A DNA stretch of 7,302 bases from positions 1 to 7,302 of the forward strand of contig JADYZK010000119.1 in assembly GCA_020853175.1 (NCBI GenBank), given 5' to 3'. Shown here one piece after another: positions 1 to 6,850 of the stretch. Numbering within the stretch: the first letter of the stretch is position 1; the number at the start of each line of letters is the position of its first letter. The notes under the pieces were generated by a model. That model ran no database searches. It was not told the origin of the DNA and saw only the letters and a list, made by a program, of their open reading frames with translations. Both the position numbers and the translations under genes were made by a program. The DNA comes from Bacteroidales bacterium. GTDB lineage: Bacteria > Bacteroidota > Bacteroidia > Bacteroidales > F082.

Positions 1-34
1 CAAACAAGCTGTCGGTGCTCTCAAAATATTTCAT
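1..34 (-). CDS. start of a leftward gene, truncated by the window edge
   Basis: An ATG at 34-32 on the minus strand opens a frame that begins MKYFESTDSLF and stays open to the window edge. An in-frame TAG lies two codons upstream (43-41), so translation cannot begin further out in this frame. A TAnnTTTG promoter element lies at 68-61, about 27 bases before the ATG, which is sensible promoter-to-gene spacing for Bacteroidota. Eleven codons are too few to recognise a family. It could also be a chance frame; the promoter-like element and the divergent arrangement are the only support. Confidence 0.5.
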   Translation of the reverse strand, partial: MKYFESTDSLF

Positions 35-60
35 AGTGTTCTAAACGCTTAAATTTGATG

Positions 61-68
61 CAAAATTA
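61..68 (-). promoter_or_regulatory. candidate Bacteroidota -7 promoter element (TAATTTTG)
   Basis: Read on the minus strand, the bases are TAATTTTG, an exact match to the TAnnTTTG -7 consensus of Bacteroidota housekeeping promoters. It would place the transcript start about 10-20 bases before the ATG at 34. I see no matching TTG/TTTG -33 element at the usual 19-21 base spacing, so this is a half-site match in AT-rich DNA. Confidence 0.4.
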
Positions 69-257
69 ACACATTTAAGTATTCTATTACTTGATTTCTT
101 ATTTATTTTTTTCTAAATTACATCATAAGAATAAAATCAAGATTTTGTTGTTATAAGTGAGGTAGATTTCAGTAAAAATGAGAAATGAATCTGGAATAAA
201 AAATGAAACTTGACGCTTTTTAACTGCAATTGCGACCATTTAAAAGAGATTAAAGCA
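69..257. other. AT-rich divergent intergenic spacer, nothing recognised
   Basis: This stretch lies between the leftward and rightward promoter-like elements. It is strongly AT-rich and has no convincing open frame, tRNA, long inverted repeat or tandem repeat. A TTG at 230-232 could act as a -33 element for the rightward promoter, but the 25-base spacing is longer than usual. Confidence 0.5.
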
Positions 258-265
258 TACCTTTG
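258..265 (+). promoter_or_regulatory. candidate -7 promoter element (TACCTTTG) for the thiamine receptor transcript
   Basis: TACCTTTG matches the Bacteroidota TAnnTTTG -7 consensus exactly. A start about 5-8 bases downstream would put the 5' end of the RNA at about 270-273, right at the first paired bases of the TPP aptamer. A transcript starting at the aptamer boundary is what one expects for a riboswitch leader, and this independent agreement makes the element more believable than a lone consensus match. The -33 element is not clear. Confidence 0.6.
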
Positions 266-270
266 TCGCG

Positions 271-368
271 AATTCCAATAGGGGTGCCTTGTCTGTCAAA
301 CGGCAGAATTAAATACAGGCTGAGAACATACCCTCTGAACCTGCTCCGGGTAATGCCGGCGAAGGGAA
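271..368 (+). promoter_or_regulatory. TPP riboswitch (thi-box) aptamer
   Basis: This is a thiamine pyrophosphate-sensing RNA leader. The conserved parts are all present: GGGGTGCC at 281-288, CTGAGA at 320-325, and the long 3' signature at 339-366 (ACCTG, then TAATGCCGGCGAAGGG). Helices can be traced. P1 is TTCC (273-276) with GGAA (365-368). P2 is GGGT (282-285) with ACCC (330-333). P3 is GCCT (286-289) with AGGC (317-320), carrying an extra hairpin CTGTC/GGCAG around an AAAC loop (293-306). P5 is CCGG (346-349) with CCGG (356-359). P5 uses CCGG where E. coli thiM has CUGG/CCAG, so pairing is kept by paired changes. It leads directly to a TonB-dependent receptor, the arrangement described for outer-membrane thiamine uptake in Bacteroidota. 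TPP binding normally turns such genes off. Confidence 0.95.
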
Positions 369-387
369 AAAGAGTCTCTATTCCTCT

Positions 388-423
388 ATTGATTTATCGG
401 TTATTAAAAACTTTTAAATCAAT
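388..423 (+). repeat. inverted repeat just before the receptor start codon, possible riboswitch expression platform
   Basis: ATTGATTTA (388-396) and TAAATCAAT (415-423) are perfect 9-base inverted repeats with an 18-base loop. The hairpin ends five bases before the ATG at 429. It could sequester the initiation region, since the ribosome must bind across 388-423. The stem is AT-only except for one G-C pair and is not followed by a T run, so it does not look like an intrinsic terminator. A second TTCC copy at 381-384 could pair with the same GGAA (365-368) that closes P1 of the aptamer, a possible alternative pairing. The switching role is inference. Confidence 0.45.
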
Positions 424-428
424 GTTTT

Positions 429-2852
429 ATGAAAAAATCATTTATTTTTATGCTCTCCATGTTGTGGGTTTTGCAGCTTTCGGCGCAAATTCGCATGAGT
501 GGTAAAATTGTTGAACGAGGCAGCAAACTGGGTCTGCCCGGTGCACACCTTCAATTGTTACCGCTTAAAAAACAACAAGTTAGTTCCGTTGACGGTAGTT
601 TTAATTTTTCAGAACTATCTGCCGGACCTATGCAATTACAGATCAGTTTTCTTGGATTTGAAAAGCAATTGCTGTCTTTTAATTTGACCAAAGACACCGT
701 GTTGATCATTTCCTTGTTACCGGTGAGTCTCATGCAAGAAGAAGTTGTTATTCAAGGTTCGCGTGTTACGGCTGACAATCCGATCACCTATTCTATTGTT
801 GATGCCGAACAAATTCGGAAGGTGAACAATGGCGCCGACCTCCCCTACTTGCTTCAAAACACGCCTTCTTTAGTGGTAACTTCCGATGCCGGATCTGGCA
901 TTGGCTACACGGGGCTTCGCATCCGTGGCAGCGACATCACCCGCATTAACGTGACTTTGAACGGCGTTCCGGTGAACGATCCCGAATCACATGCCGTGTT
1001 TTTTGTGAACCTTCCTGATTTGGCTTCTTCAATAGAAAACATTCAAATTCAGCGCGGTATAGGAACATCATCCAATGGTGCAGCAGCTTTTGGTGCCAGC
1101 ATCAACATCAAAACCAACGATCGCTCGCAGGAAGCTTTCAGTAATTTGAACAGCTCGATCGGTTCTTTCAACACGTTTAAAAACACCCTCAGTTTTGGAA
1201 CCGGAACCAACAGCAAAGGCTTTTCGTTGGACGGAAGGTTAAGCAAGATCAGCTCCGATGGCTTTATTGACCGAGGTAAAAGTGATTTGAAATCTTATTT
1301 CTTGAGTGGCGTTTGGTCGAACAAATCAACCATAGTTAAATTATTGGCTACCAGTGGGATAGAAAAAACTTATCAAGCTTGGTACGGTATTCCTAAAGAG
1401 AGTTTGAGTACCAACAGAAGCTATAATCCTGCCGGTGAAGTAAAAGACATAGAAGGAAATGTGATTGGTTTTTACGACAATCAAACCGATAATTACACCC
1501 AAAGTTATTACCAATTGCATCTGGCTCACCAACTTAGACCTTCGATGTTGTGGACAGCAACTGCTTTTTTAACCCGAGGAAAGGGCTACTACGAAAGCTG
1601 GAAAAACAATGACAAGTTCAGTAAATATGGTTTAGAAAATGTAGTGATAGGCGACGAAACCATTAAAAGAACTGATTTGATTCAACAAAAATGGCTCGAC
1701 AACTATTATTATGGTGTCCAATCATCGTTGAATATCAATCACAAAAGAAGCCGAACTGTTTTTGGAATCGGCGCAAACCATTATGAAGGCGACCATTACG
1801 GCCTGATTACCTGGGCAAAATATGCTCAAAATATCGCGCACAACAAGCAGTGGTATTTTAATGAAGGCGATAAAACTGATGCGCATATTTTTGGAAAAAG
1901 CACTTTAAACATCACCAACGATTTCAGTCTTTTTGCGGACTTGCAGTATCGTCATATCTCATACTATATCAAAGGTTTGCATGATAATTTGATGGATATT
2001 ACACAAAGTCATCAATTTAACTTTCTGAATCCTAAAATGGGCTTACACTATAAATTAAACCCGAAGTTAGGGTTGTATGTCAGCGTGGCATTCAGCAACA
2101 GAGAACCCAACCGTTCGGTGTATAAGGACGCCGATCAAGGACAAATCATCAAAGCTGAAAAACTTACCAATTATGAAGCTGGCGCGAGGTTTGAGAACAA
2201 TTTCGTGCAATTGGAAAGCAATCTGTATTTTATGAATTACACCGATCAGCTGGTGCTGACCGGGAAGATCAACAATGTGGGTGCGCCCATTTTAACCAAC
2301 GTCCCTTCGAGTTTCAGGGCCGGATGGGAAACCATGATGGGAGTAAAATTACATCCAAAGCTTGAGGTAAATGGAACAATGTCATTCAGCATCAATAAGA
2401 TAAAAGACTTTACTGAATATGTTGACAATTCCGATTATTGGGATGATCCCGAAAACCAGCCTTACCAATATCAGATTAATTATGGCACGACCGACATTTC
2501 CTTTTCACCACAGATTGTTGCCTCCGGAAATATCATTTGGAAGCCCCTACCCGATGTTGCTATCGGTTACGGTTCGCAATTTGTTGGCAGACAATATATT
2601 GATAACACTTCAACTAAATCTCGAAGCCTTGATCCGTATCACATCGGCAGCTTGATGATTCAAGCCGAATTACCTAATAAGTTGTTCAAATCCACCAGTT
2701 TATCTCTTCACCTGAACAACCTTTTTGACAACGAATACGAAACCAATGCTTGGGTTTACCGATACAGTTCAGAAGGAAGCATTTATCAGTCTGATGGATA
2801 TTTTCCTCAAGCCGGACGGCATTGGATGCTACAATTGAATATCGGCTTTTAG
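429..2852 (+). CDS. TonB-dependent outer-membrane receptor, probably for thiamine
   Basis: This 807-residue protein is a TonB-gated outer-membrane importer. A signal peptide spans residues 1-19 (MKKS, hydrophobic core, LSA before Q20). A carboxypeptidase-D-regulatory-like beta domain follows at about 22-97, then a TonB-box-like EEVVIQG at 104-110. The plug domain runs from about 118 to 230, with GLRIRGSD, LNGVPVNDPESH and FGASINIKT. The rest is the beta barrel, ending with the NLFDNEYET segment, PQAGRHWMLQLNIGF and a terminal Phe for barrel assembly. The length is normal for the class. The substrate call comes from the TPP riboswitch directly upstream, not from the protein itself. The ATG at 429 is chosen because it gives the signal peptide; the ATG at 422 is in another frame. 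No pnuT-like inner-membrane transporter or thiamine biosynthesis gene is adjacent, and the gene appears to be transcribed alone. Confidence 0.93.
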   Translation: MKKSFIFMLSMLWVLQLSAQIRMSGKIVERGSKLGLPGAHLQLLPLKKQQVSSVDGSFNFSELSAGPMQLQISFLGFEKQLLSFNLTKDTVLIISLLPVSLMQEEVVIQGSRVTADNPITYSIVDAEQIRKVNNGADLPYLLQNTPSLVVTSDAGSGIGYTGLRIRGSDITRINVTLNGVPVNDPESHAVFFVNLPDLASSIENIQIQRGIGTSSNGAAAFGASINIKTNDRSQEAFSNLNSSIGSFNTFKNTLSFGTGTNSKGFSLDGRLSKISSDGFIDRGKSDLKSYFLSGVWSNKSTIVKLLATSGIEKTYQAWYGIPKESLSTNRSYNPAGEVKDIEGNVIGFYDNQTDNYTQSYYQLHLAHQLRPSMLWTATAFLTRGKGYYESWKNNDKFSKYGLENVVIGDETIKRTDLIQQKWLDNYYYGVQSSLNINHKRSRTVFGIGANHYEGDHYGLITWAKYAQNIAHNKQWYFNEGDKTDAHIFGKSTLNITNDFSLFADLQYRHISYYIKGLHDNLMDITQSHQFNFLNPKMGLHYKLNPKLGLYVSVAFSNREPNRSVYKDADQGQIIKAEKLTNYEAGARFENNFVQLESNLYFMNYTDQLVLTGKINNVGAPILTNVPSSFRAGWETMMGVKLHPKLEVNGTMSFSINKIKDFTEYVDNSDYWDDPENQPYQYQINYGTTDISFSPQIVASGNIIWKPLPDVAIGYGSQFVGRQYIDNTSTKSRSLDPYHIGSLMIQAELPNKLFKSTSLSLHLNNLFDNEYETNAWVYRYSSEGSIYQSDGYFPQAGRHWMLQLNIGF

Positions 2853-2871
2853 AAAAGAATAGCAAAAAACA

Positions 2872-3744
2872 CTATTTCAATCTGTTATGATAAGAAACCA
2901 AATGAAGGTGGAGTCCTCGCTCTACCTTCATTTGTTTTAAGTCCCGCTTCTCAAGACGGGCACGAAGAATTTCCTCAAAATGATAAGCTACCGATCCCAC
3001 AAAAGCTATCTGGGACTGATGAACTTGTGGAAACCTCATGAGCTGATTGTTGATAAAAGCATCAAAAGCATTGGAAACCAAGCGATAAACATAATCATGA
3101 TGTATATTTTCCTTGGCAAATGGGGTCAAACTTGATAGAAAATTTCCGGGTTGATCCGTTTTATACAGGCGGTTGAGGGCTTCGCCCGGATTTAAAGCAA
3201 AATGATCGGCAAAGCGCTGATGAAGCTCCATAGGCATGGCATTGTTGAGCCAATCGGTCAAAATCAACTTTCCAATATAGGTTCCGCTGCCCTCATCGCC
3301 CAGCATAAAGCCCAAAGAAGGAAATTTTTGAATGATTTTGTGTCCATCATAAAAGCAGGCATTGCTTCCGGTGCCAAGAATGCACGCAATTCCGGATTCC
3401 TGGCCTAAAAGCCCGTGGGCAGCTGCCATGAGGTCGGTTTCGGTGGAAATAGGGATATTTCCAAAGGCAGCAGTGCACGCTTGGGATACAATTGCGCAAT
3501 TTTCGGGTGTGGAACAACCTGAACCATAATAATATACAGCATCAGGTTTTATTGAAGGTACCTTTGAAACCAACTCTTCTTTGATCAATCGGTGGAGTGT
3601 AGCCGGCGGATGGTAAAAAGGGTTGAAACCTGTTGTAACAACCATCTTTTGAAGCTGCCCATTTCCATCAAAAACGATCCAGTCAATTTTAGTTGTACCG
3701 GCTTCGGCAATTAAATAGGTCTTTTGTAGCATTTTATCCTTCAT
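2872..3744 (-). CDS. BadF/BadG/BcrA/BcrD-family kinase, N-acetylglucosamine kinase-like
   Basis: This 290-residue cytoplasmic ASKHA-fold ATPase probably phosphorylates an amino sugar such as GlcNAc or MurNAc. An N-terminal phosphate-binding motif EAGTTKIDW lies at residues 14-22. A probable catalytic Asp is D104 in the segment ISTETDLMAAA. The second phosphate loop GTGSN is at 124-128, the family signature GDEGSG at 149-154, and an adenosine-type motif AFVGS at 247-251. The first loop has Glu where many relatives have Asp; human NAGK also has EGGGT there, so this need not mean inactivity. The length fits the short bacterial members. It lies 72 bases after the PLP-enzyme gene on the same strand, so the two may be co-transcribed; no promoter consensus is evident between them. 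An alternative ATG at 3732 (residue 5) would start closer to the conserved core. The exact sugar is not shown by the sequence. Confidence 0.85.
   Translation of the reverse strand: MKDKMLQKTYLIAEAGTTKIDWIVFDGNGQLQKMVVTTGFNPFYHPPATLHRLIKEELVSKVPSIKPDAVYYYGSGCSTPENCAIVSQACTAAFGNIPISTETDLMAAAHGLLGQESGIACILGTGSNACFYDGHKIIQKFPSLGFMLGDEGSGTYIGKLILTDWLNNAMPMELHQRFADHFALNPGEALNRLYKTDQPGNFLSSLTPFAKENIHHDYVYRLVSNAFDAFINNQLMRFPQVHQSQIAFVGSVAYHFEEILRARLEKRDLKQMKVERGLHLHLVSYHNRLK
2899..2938 (+). terminator. rho-independent terminator of the receptor gene, inside the converging kinase gene
   Basis: Bases 2899-2914 pair with 2919-2934 around a four-base CCTC loop: 11 perfect outer pairs, then five inner pairs including two G-U. 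TTTT (2935-2938) follows. The hairpin starts 46 bases after the receptor stop codon. Polarity favours the plus strand: the two G-U pairs become C-A mismatches in the minus-strand RNA, and the clean T run follows the hairpin only on the plus strand. It falls in codons for kinase residues 271-282, so the DNA is both coding and terminator. Confidence 0.8.
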
Positions 3745-3816
3745 CGAGTGGGTTGAAAATGTTGTTCAATGATCAAAAAAATTATTCAAGAATAGCATCA
3801 GACTCAAAGCCTCAGT

Positions 3817-4908
3817 TTATGATTTCATGCATGGAATGGCATGATTATTTAGGTCTCTCATATCTCGCAAAGCACTAACAGTGAGGCAAGAATGAATTGG
3901 AAGTATTCCTATAACATCGCCTATGCGGAAATCTTCTATCTGTTCCGAAGTCAACTGCACAATCCCATGTTCCTGAGAAAGTGAAGCCAGCCAAGCGCCG
4001 GGCAAAGGTTCACTCCAACCCTTTTCAGTAAACCGAACCACATAACCAAAAAGCTTGAACCCGTTGTCAGCGGAGATGAACTCTTTTGCAAAATGCACTG
4101 CTCCACCATATATAACCAACTGATTTCGTGATGGATGCACTTCCACTACCGGACAAGCCACAGCCACGGCGATATCTTGCAATTTACAGGAACCGATATG
4201 GTATTGCATTACATCGTAGAAAATGAAATTTCCGGGTCGCCATTCGTCGAAATACGCTGTCATTTCAGCCATTGAACACGATGGAGTGTCGCCCCAGCTG
4301 ATGAGCAGCTGTCGTTCAGAAAACATGGTTTTTAGGTCATTAAGTTTCGTAGAACATTCGTCTGCAATAGATTGAATTTCGACTGCTCCTTTTGCGTGAT
4401 AGGTATGACCGGCATGAGCCAAAATACCAACCATGTTAATATTTGAAAGCTTTTTAGCTTGATGAAAGAAGTCTTGTATAACTTTTTTTTCGTTCGCTTC
4501 AATGCCGGATCGGTGTGTTCCAACGTCAATTTTTAAAAACACATCTACTTCTTTTTCAATACATTGATTTATTTTTTCTAAAGTACTGAGTGAACTGACA
4601 ATAAGATTGATCTTCACTTTCTGCATCAAGCTTTTCAGCTCATCCATTTCCAAAATATTGAAAGGAAAAGCGATGGTGATATCGCTAAAGCCGTGCATTG
4701 CAAAATAGCTCGCCATACTGACTGACGACACAGTAATTTTAGTGATTCCTGCCTCGAGAAACCACTGACCAACAACACCTGATTGATGCGTTTTGAAATG
4801 AGGGCGCAATTCGGCTCCGGCCTTAAAGGCCCGCAGTTGCATCTTTTGGAGGTTGGCGGTGGCTTTTTGTTGATCAACAATCAGGGTTGGTGAAGAAATT
4901 TTAAGCAT
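3817..4908 (-). CDS. D-serine dehydratase / D-threonine aldolase-like PLP enzyme
   Basis: This 363-residue fold-type III PLP enzyme belongs to the eukaryotic-type D-serine dehydratase / metal-dependent D-threonine aldolase group. It begins with the typical SSPTLIVD segment. RPHFKTHQ carries the predicted Schiff-base lysine, K39. DVGTHRSG is at 128-135, HAGHTYH at 165-171, GDTPSCS at 206-212 and RPGNFIFYD at 224-232. The C-terminal PIHSC gives H339 and C341. A His-x-Cys pair is the zinc site of D-serine dehydratases, whereas characterised D-threonine aldolases have His-x-Asp, which leans towards a dehydratase; the substrate remains open. I start at the ATG 4908 rather than the TTG at 4932: it begins just before the conserved domain, and the TTG lies within a promoter-like TATTTTTG. 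The kinase gene follows 72 bases downstream, suggesting a two-gene unit. Confidence 0.87.
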   Translation of the reverse strand: MLKISSPTLIVDQQKATANLQKMQLRAFKAGAELRPHFKTHQSGVVGQWFLEAGITKITVSSVSMASYFAMHGFSDITIAFPFNILEMDELKSLMQKVKINLIVSSLSTLEKINQCIEKEVDVFLKIDVGTHRSGIEANEKKVIQDFFHQAKKLSNINMVGILAHAGHTYHAKGAVEIQSIADECSTKLNDLKTMFSERQLLISWGDTPSCSMAEMTAYFDEWRPGNFIFYDVMQYHIGSCKLQDIAVAVACPVVEVHPSRNQLVIYGGAVHFAKEFISADNGFKLFGYVVRFTEKGWSEPLPGAWLASLSQEHGIVQLTSEQIEDFRIGDVIGILPIHSCLTVSALRDMRDLNNHAIPCMKS

Positions 4909-4929
4909 ATCCGTAGCATTGTCAACCCA

Positions 4930-4937
4930 CAAAAATA
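4930..4937 (-). promoter_or_regulatory. candidate -7 promoter element (TATTTTTG) for the PLP-enzyme gene
   Basis: On the minus strand the bases read TATTTTTG, an exact TAnnTTTG match, 21 bases before the ATG at 4908. This would give a short leader of about 15 bases. There is no TTG at the usual -33 distance. If real, the upstream TTG codon at 4932 would not be transcribed. Confidence 0.45.
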
Positions 4938-4942
4938 GGCTG

Positions 4943-4977
4943 TTTTGCTTTCATGATGCTTGAATTGATTAGATTTG
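4943..4977 (+). promoter_or_regulatory. candidate promoter (TTTTG, 22 bases, TAGATTTG) for the M16 peptidase operon
   Basis: TTTTG at 4943-4947 and TAGATTTG at 4970-4977 resemble the Bacteroidota -33 and -7 elements, with a 22-base spacer against the usual 19-21. This is the best two-part match in the window. It implies a transcript start near 4984, downstream of the ATGs at 4953 and 4956, so the peptidase would start at 5022 or 5058. Together with the leftward element at 4930-4937 it makes a compact divergent promoter region. Confidence 0.55.
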
Positions 4978-5057
4978 CCACTCATTTGCGAGAAGCTCGG
5001 TTCAAAAGCTTTCTTGTGCTTATGGAGAACAACACAAAGTTAGAAGAAAAATCCACC

Positions 5058-6305
5058 ATGACATCATCCTCTTCCGCCTATCAATACCATCAATTCAAAA
5101 ATGGTATTCGATTGATTCACAGATACAATTCCCATGCTGTCTCTCATTTAGCTTTAATGGTAAATGTGGGATCGCGTGATGAAGCTGCGCAGGACTTTGG
5201 CATTGCCCACTTAATTGAGCACATGGTTTTTAAGGGCACCCACAAGCGCAAAGCCTTCCACATTATCAGTCGGCTGGAAAACGTCGGCTGCGATTTAAAC
5301 GCCTACACCACCAAGGAAGAAACCTGTCTTCATGCCACTTTTTTGTATCCGCATTACGAGCGTGCCCTCGAACTCTTTGCCGACATTGCTTTTAACTCTG
5401 TTTTTCCTTCACAAGAACTGGAAAAAGAAAAGGAAGTCATTTTGGATGAGATCCATTCTTACCGTGACAATCCCGCAGAAGAAATAGTAGATGAGTTTGA
5501 AAATCAATTGTTTAATGGCCATGAATTTGGACATAACATTTTAGGAACTGTGCAAACAGTTCAAGATTGCTCACGCGATCAATTGATAAATTTTAGCCAA
5601 AAGCTCTATACTACTGACGAAATGGTGATTGCTTCGGTAGGAAACATTCCTTTTGAGAAGTTGATCAAAATGATTGAAAAGTATTATGCCAGCCAAATCA
5701 CTACCTCCTCTGCTTTAAAGCGAGAAAAATTCAATGAATATATTCCCTCAACCAAAACCGAACAAAGAGACAACTATTTAAGCCATTGCTATTTAGGAAA
5801 TGTGGCTTACGATTTTAATCATCCTTCCAAAATCACTTTAGTGCTGCTTAATAACGTTTTGGGTGGACCCGGTCTCAATTCGCGCTTGAATCTCAATATC
5901 AGAGAAAAATTTGGTTTTACCTATTCTATTGATTCACAATATACTGCATATTCTGATTTGGGTTGGATTGGCATTTATCTTGGCACCGACAACGATACCT
6001 TGGAAAAAACTATTAAACTCGTTCACAAAGAGTTGAAAAAACTTAGAGAAGAACCACTCGGGGTTTTGCAATTGTCACGCGCAAAACAGCAGTTGATTGT
6101 TCAATTGGCCATCGGTTATGAATCGGGTTTGCAAGAAACCTTGTCCATCGCACGAAGTCATATCCAAAACAAAGAAGTTGAAAACTTCGCGAGCCATGTG
6201 CAAAGCATCGAACGCATCACAGCCATCAACATCATGGACGTTGCTCAGGAAGTTTTCGATCCTTTACAGCTTTCTACACTCATTTTTAAAGGAAAAGTCA
6301 TTTAA
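5058..6305 (+). CDS. M16-family (pitrilysin/insulinase-type) zinc metallopeptidase
   Basis: This is a processing-peptidase-like zinc protease, 415 residues from the chosen start. The inverted zinc motif HLIEH is at residues 51-55, with H51 and H55 as ligands and E54 as the catalytic base. The third ligand is E131 in VILDEI, 76 residues after H55, the spacing expected for M16. The second half carries the inactive-domain features GGPGLNSRL (269-277) and REKFGFTY, with the substrate-binding Arg/Tyr pair at R282 and Y289. The length fits a single-chain, two-domain subunit. No signal peptide is visible, so it is probably cytoplasmic. The frame is open from ATG 4953, but that ATG and 4956 lie upstream of the predicted transcript start. 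ATG 5022 is possible; 5058 is preferred because the conserved segment FKNGIRLI begins soon after and an A/G-rich stretch precedes it. It is the first gene of a likely three-gene operon. Unlike many Bacteroidota loci, there is no second M16 gene beside it. Confidence 0.92.
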   Translation: MTSSSSAYQYHQFKNGIRLIHRYNSHAVSHLALMVNVGSRDEAAQDFGIAHLIEHMVFKGTHKRKAFHIISRLENVGCDLNAYTTKEETCLHATFLYPHYERALELFADIAFNSVFPSQELEKEKEVILDEIHSYRDNPAEEIVDEFENQLFNGHEFGHNILGTVQTVQDCSRDQLINFSQKLYTTDEMVIASVGNIPFEKLIKMIEKYYASQITTSSALKREKFNEYIPSTKTEQRDNYLSHCYLGNVAYDFNHPSKITLVLLNNVLGGPGLNSRLNLNIREKFGFTYSIDSQYTAYSDLGWIGIYLGTDNDTLEKTIKLVHKELKKLREEPLGVLQLSRAKQQLIVQLAIGYESGLQETLSIARSHIQNKEVENFASHVQSIERITAINIMDVAQEVFDPLQLSTLIFKGKVI

Positions 6306-6332
6306 AAAAATTAAGATAAAAAAGAGTCAATT

Positions 6333-6848
6333 ATGTCTTTATATAAAATTTATATTGTATTTACATTCAGCGTTTTAAGTCATGTTTTTGGAACTCTCGA
6401 AGCGAAGAGTCAAATTCAAAACGATCTCACTTCTGCTCTTGACACCTTAGTTATTGCTTCAGAAACAGATACTTTAGAACCTCAAAAAGTTGTCACCCTC
6501 AGGTTAGTCAAAATTCAGCAATACATGCAAAGTGTTCAACTGATTTTTGAGTTAGAGAACAATACCGAAAAGGTTCTGAACAACTGCTGGTTTCATGCTT
6601 CGTTGCTCGATAGCAACCAGTTATTTTTGTACCGCGAACAACCTTTGCTGTTCAACGGAATTGCAGGCCATGGAAAGCAAATGATCGAATTATTATGCGA
6701 AAGTGTTGGCATTGAAGAAGTTGCATTTATAGCATTGCGTTCTCAGCTGCTCGAATTGGATCGTGTTGAAACCCTACTCAGCAGCCAAAAAGTGAACTTG
6801 GTTCAAAACGACGAAACACCAGTATTCATGCAGTTCAAGACCTATTGA
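6333..6848 (+). CDS. small exported protein of unknown function
   Basis: I do not recognise this 171-residue protein. Residues 1-26 look like a signal peptide: K5, a hydrophobic stretch at about 6-20, and a possible cleavage after AKS26 or LEA24. There is no lipobox cysteine, so a periplasmic or outer-surface soluble protein is more likely than a lipoprotein. After a Ser/Thr/Asp-rich linker (about 27-50), residues 53-137 alternate hydrophobic and polar positions in short strands, with an ELENNTEKVLNNCWFHASLLD segment (broken here as residues 73-93). That pattern recalls beta-sandwich domains such as FxLYD, but this is only a resemblance. Two cysteines, C85 and C122, could form a disulfide. 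The gene lies 27 bases after the M16 peptidase and 2 bases before the methyltransferase, so it is probably translated from the same mRNA. Confidence 0.8.
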   Translation: MSLYKIYIVFTFSVLSHVFGTLEAKSQIQNDLTSALDTLVIASETDTLEPQKVVTLRLVKIQQYMQSVQLIFELENNTEKVLNNCWFHASLLDSNQLFLYREQPLLFNGIAGHGKQMIELLCESVGIEEVAFIALRSQLLELDRVETLLSSQKVNLVQNDETPVFMQFKTY

Positions 6849-6850
6849 AA

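Noticed and set aside
371..379. Short palindrome AGAGTCTCT after the aptamer
   Set aside because: With a single central base it cannot form a hairpin, and nothing else suggests a protein-binding operator.
263..505. 80-residue plus-strand frame across the riboswitch and the start of the receptor
   Set aside because: It runs through the TPP aptamer and into the receptor signal-peptide region in another frame. The predicted protein has no recognisable features.
3745..3816. Possible terminator between the PLP-enzyme gene and the kinase gene (seven-T run on the minus strand)
   Set aside because: The only pairing before the T run is a very short AT stem (TATTC/GAATA) with a two-base loop, which cannot form as drawn. 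An independent terminator is not supported.
4332..4880. Two minus-strand frames of 65 and 81 residues inside the PLP-enzyme gene
   Set aside because: They lie wholly within the PLP-enzyme coding sequence in a different frame, and that gene carries clear family motifs.
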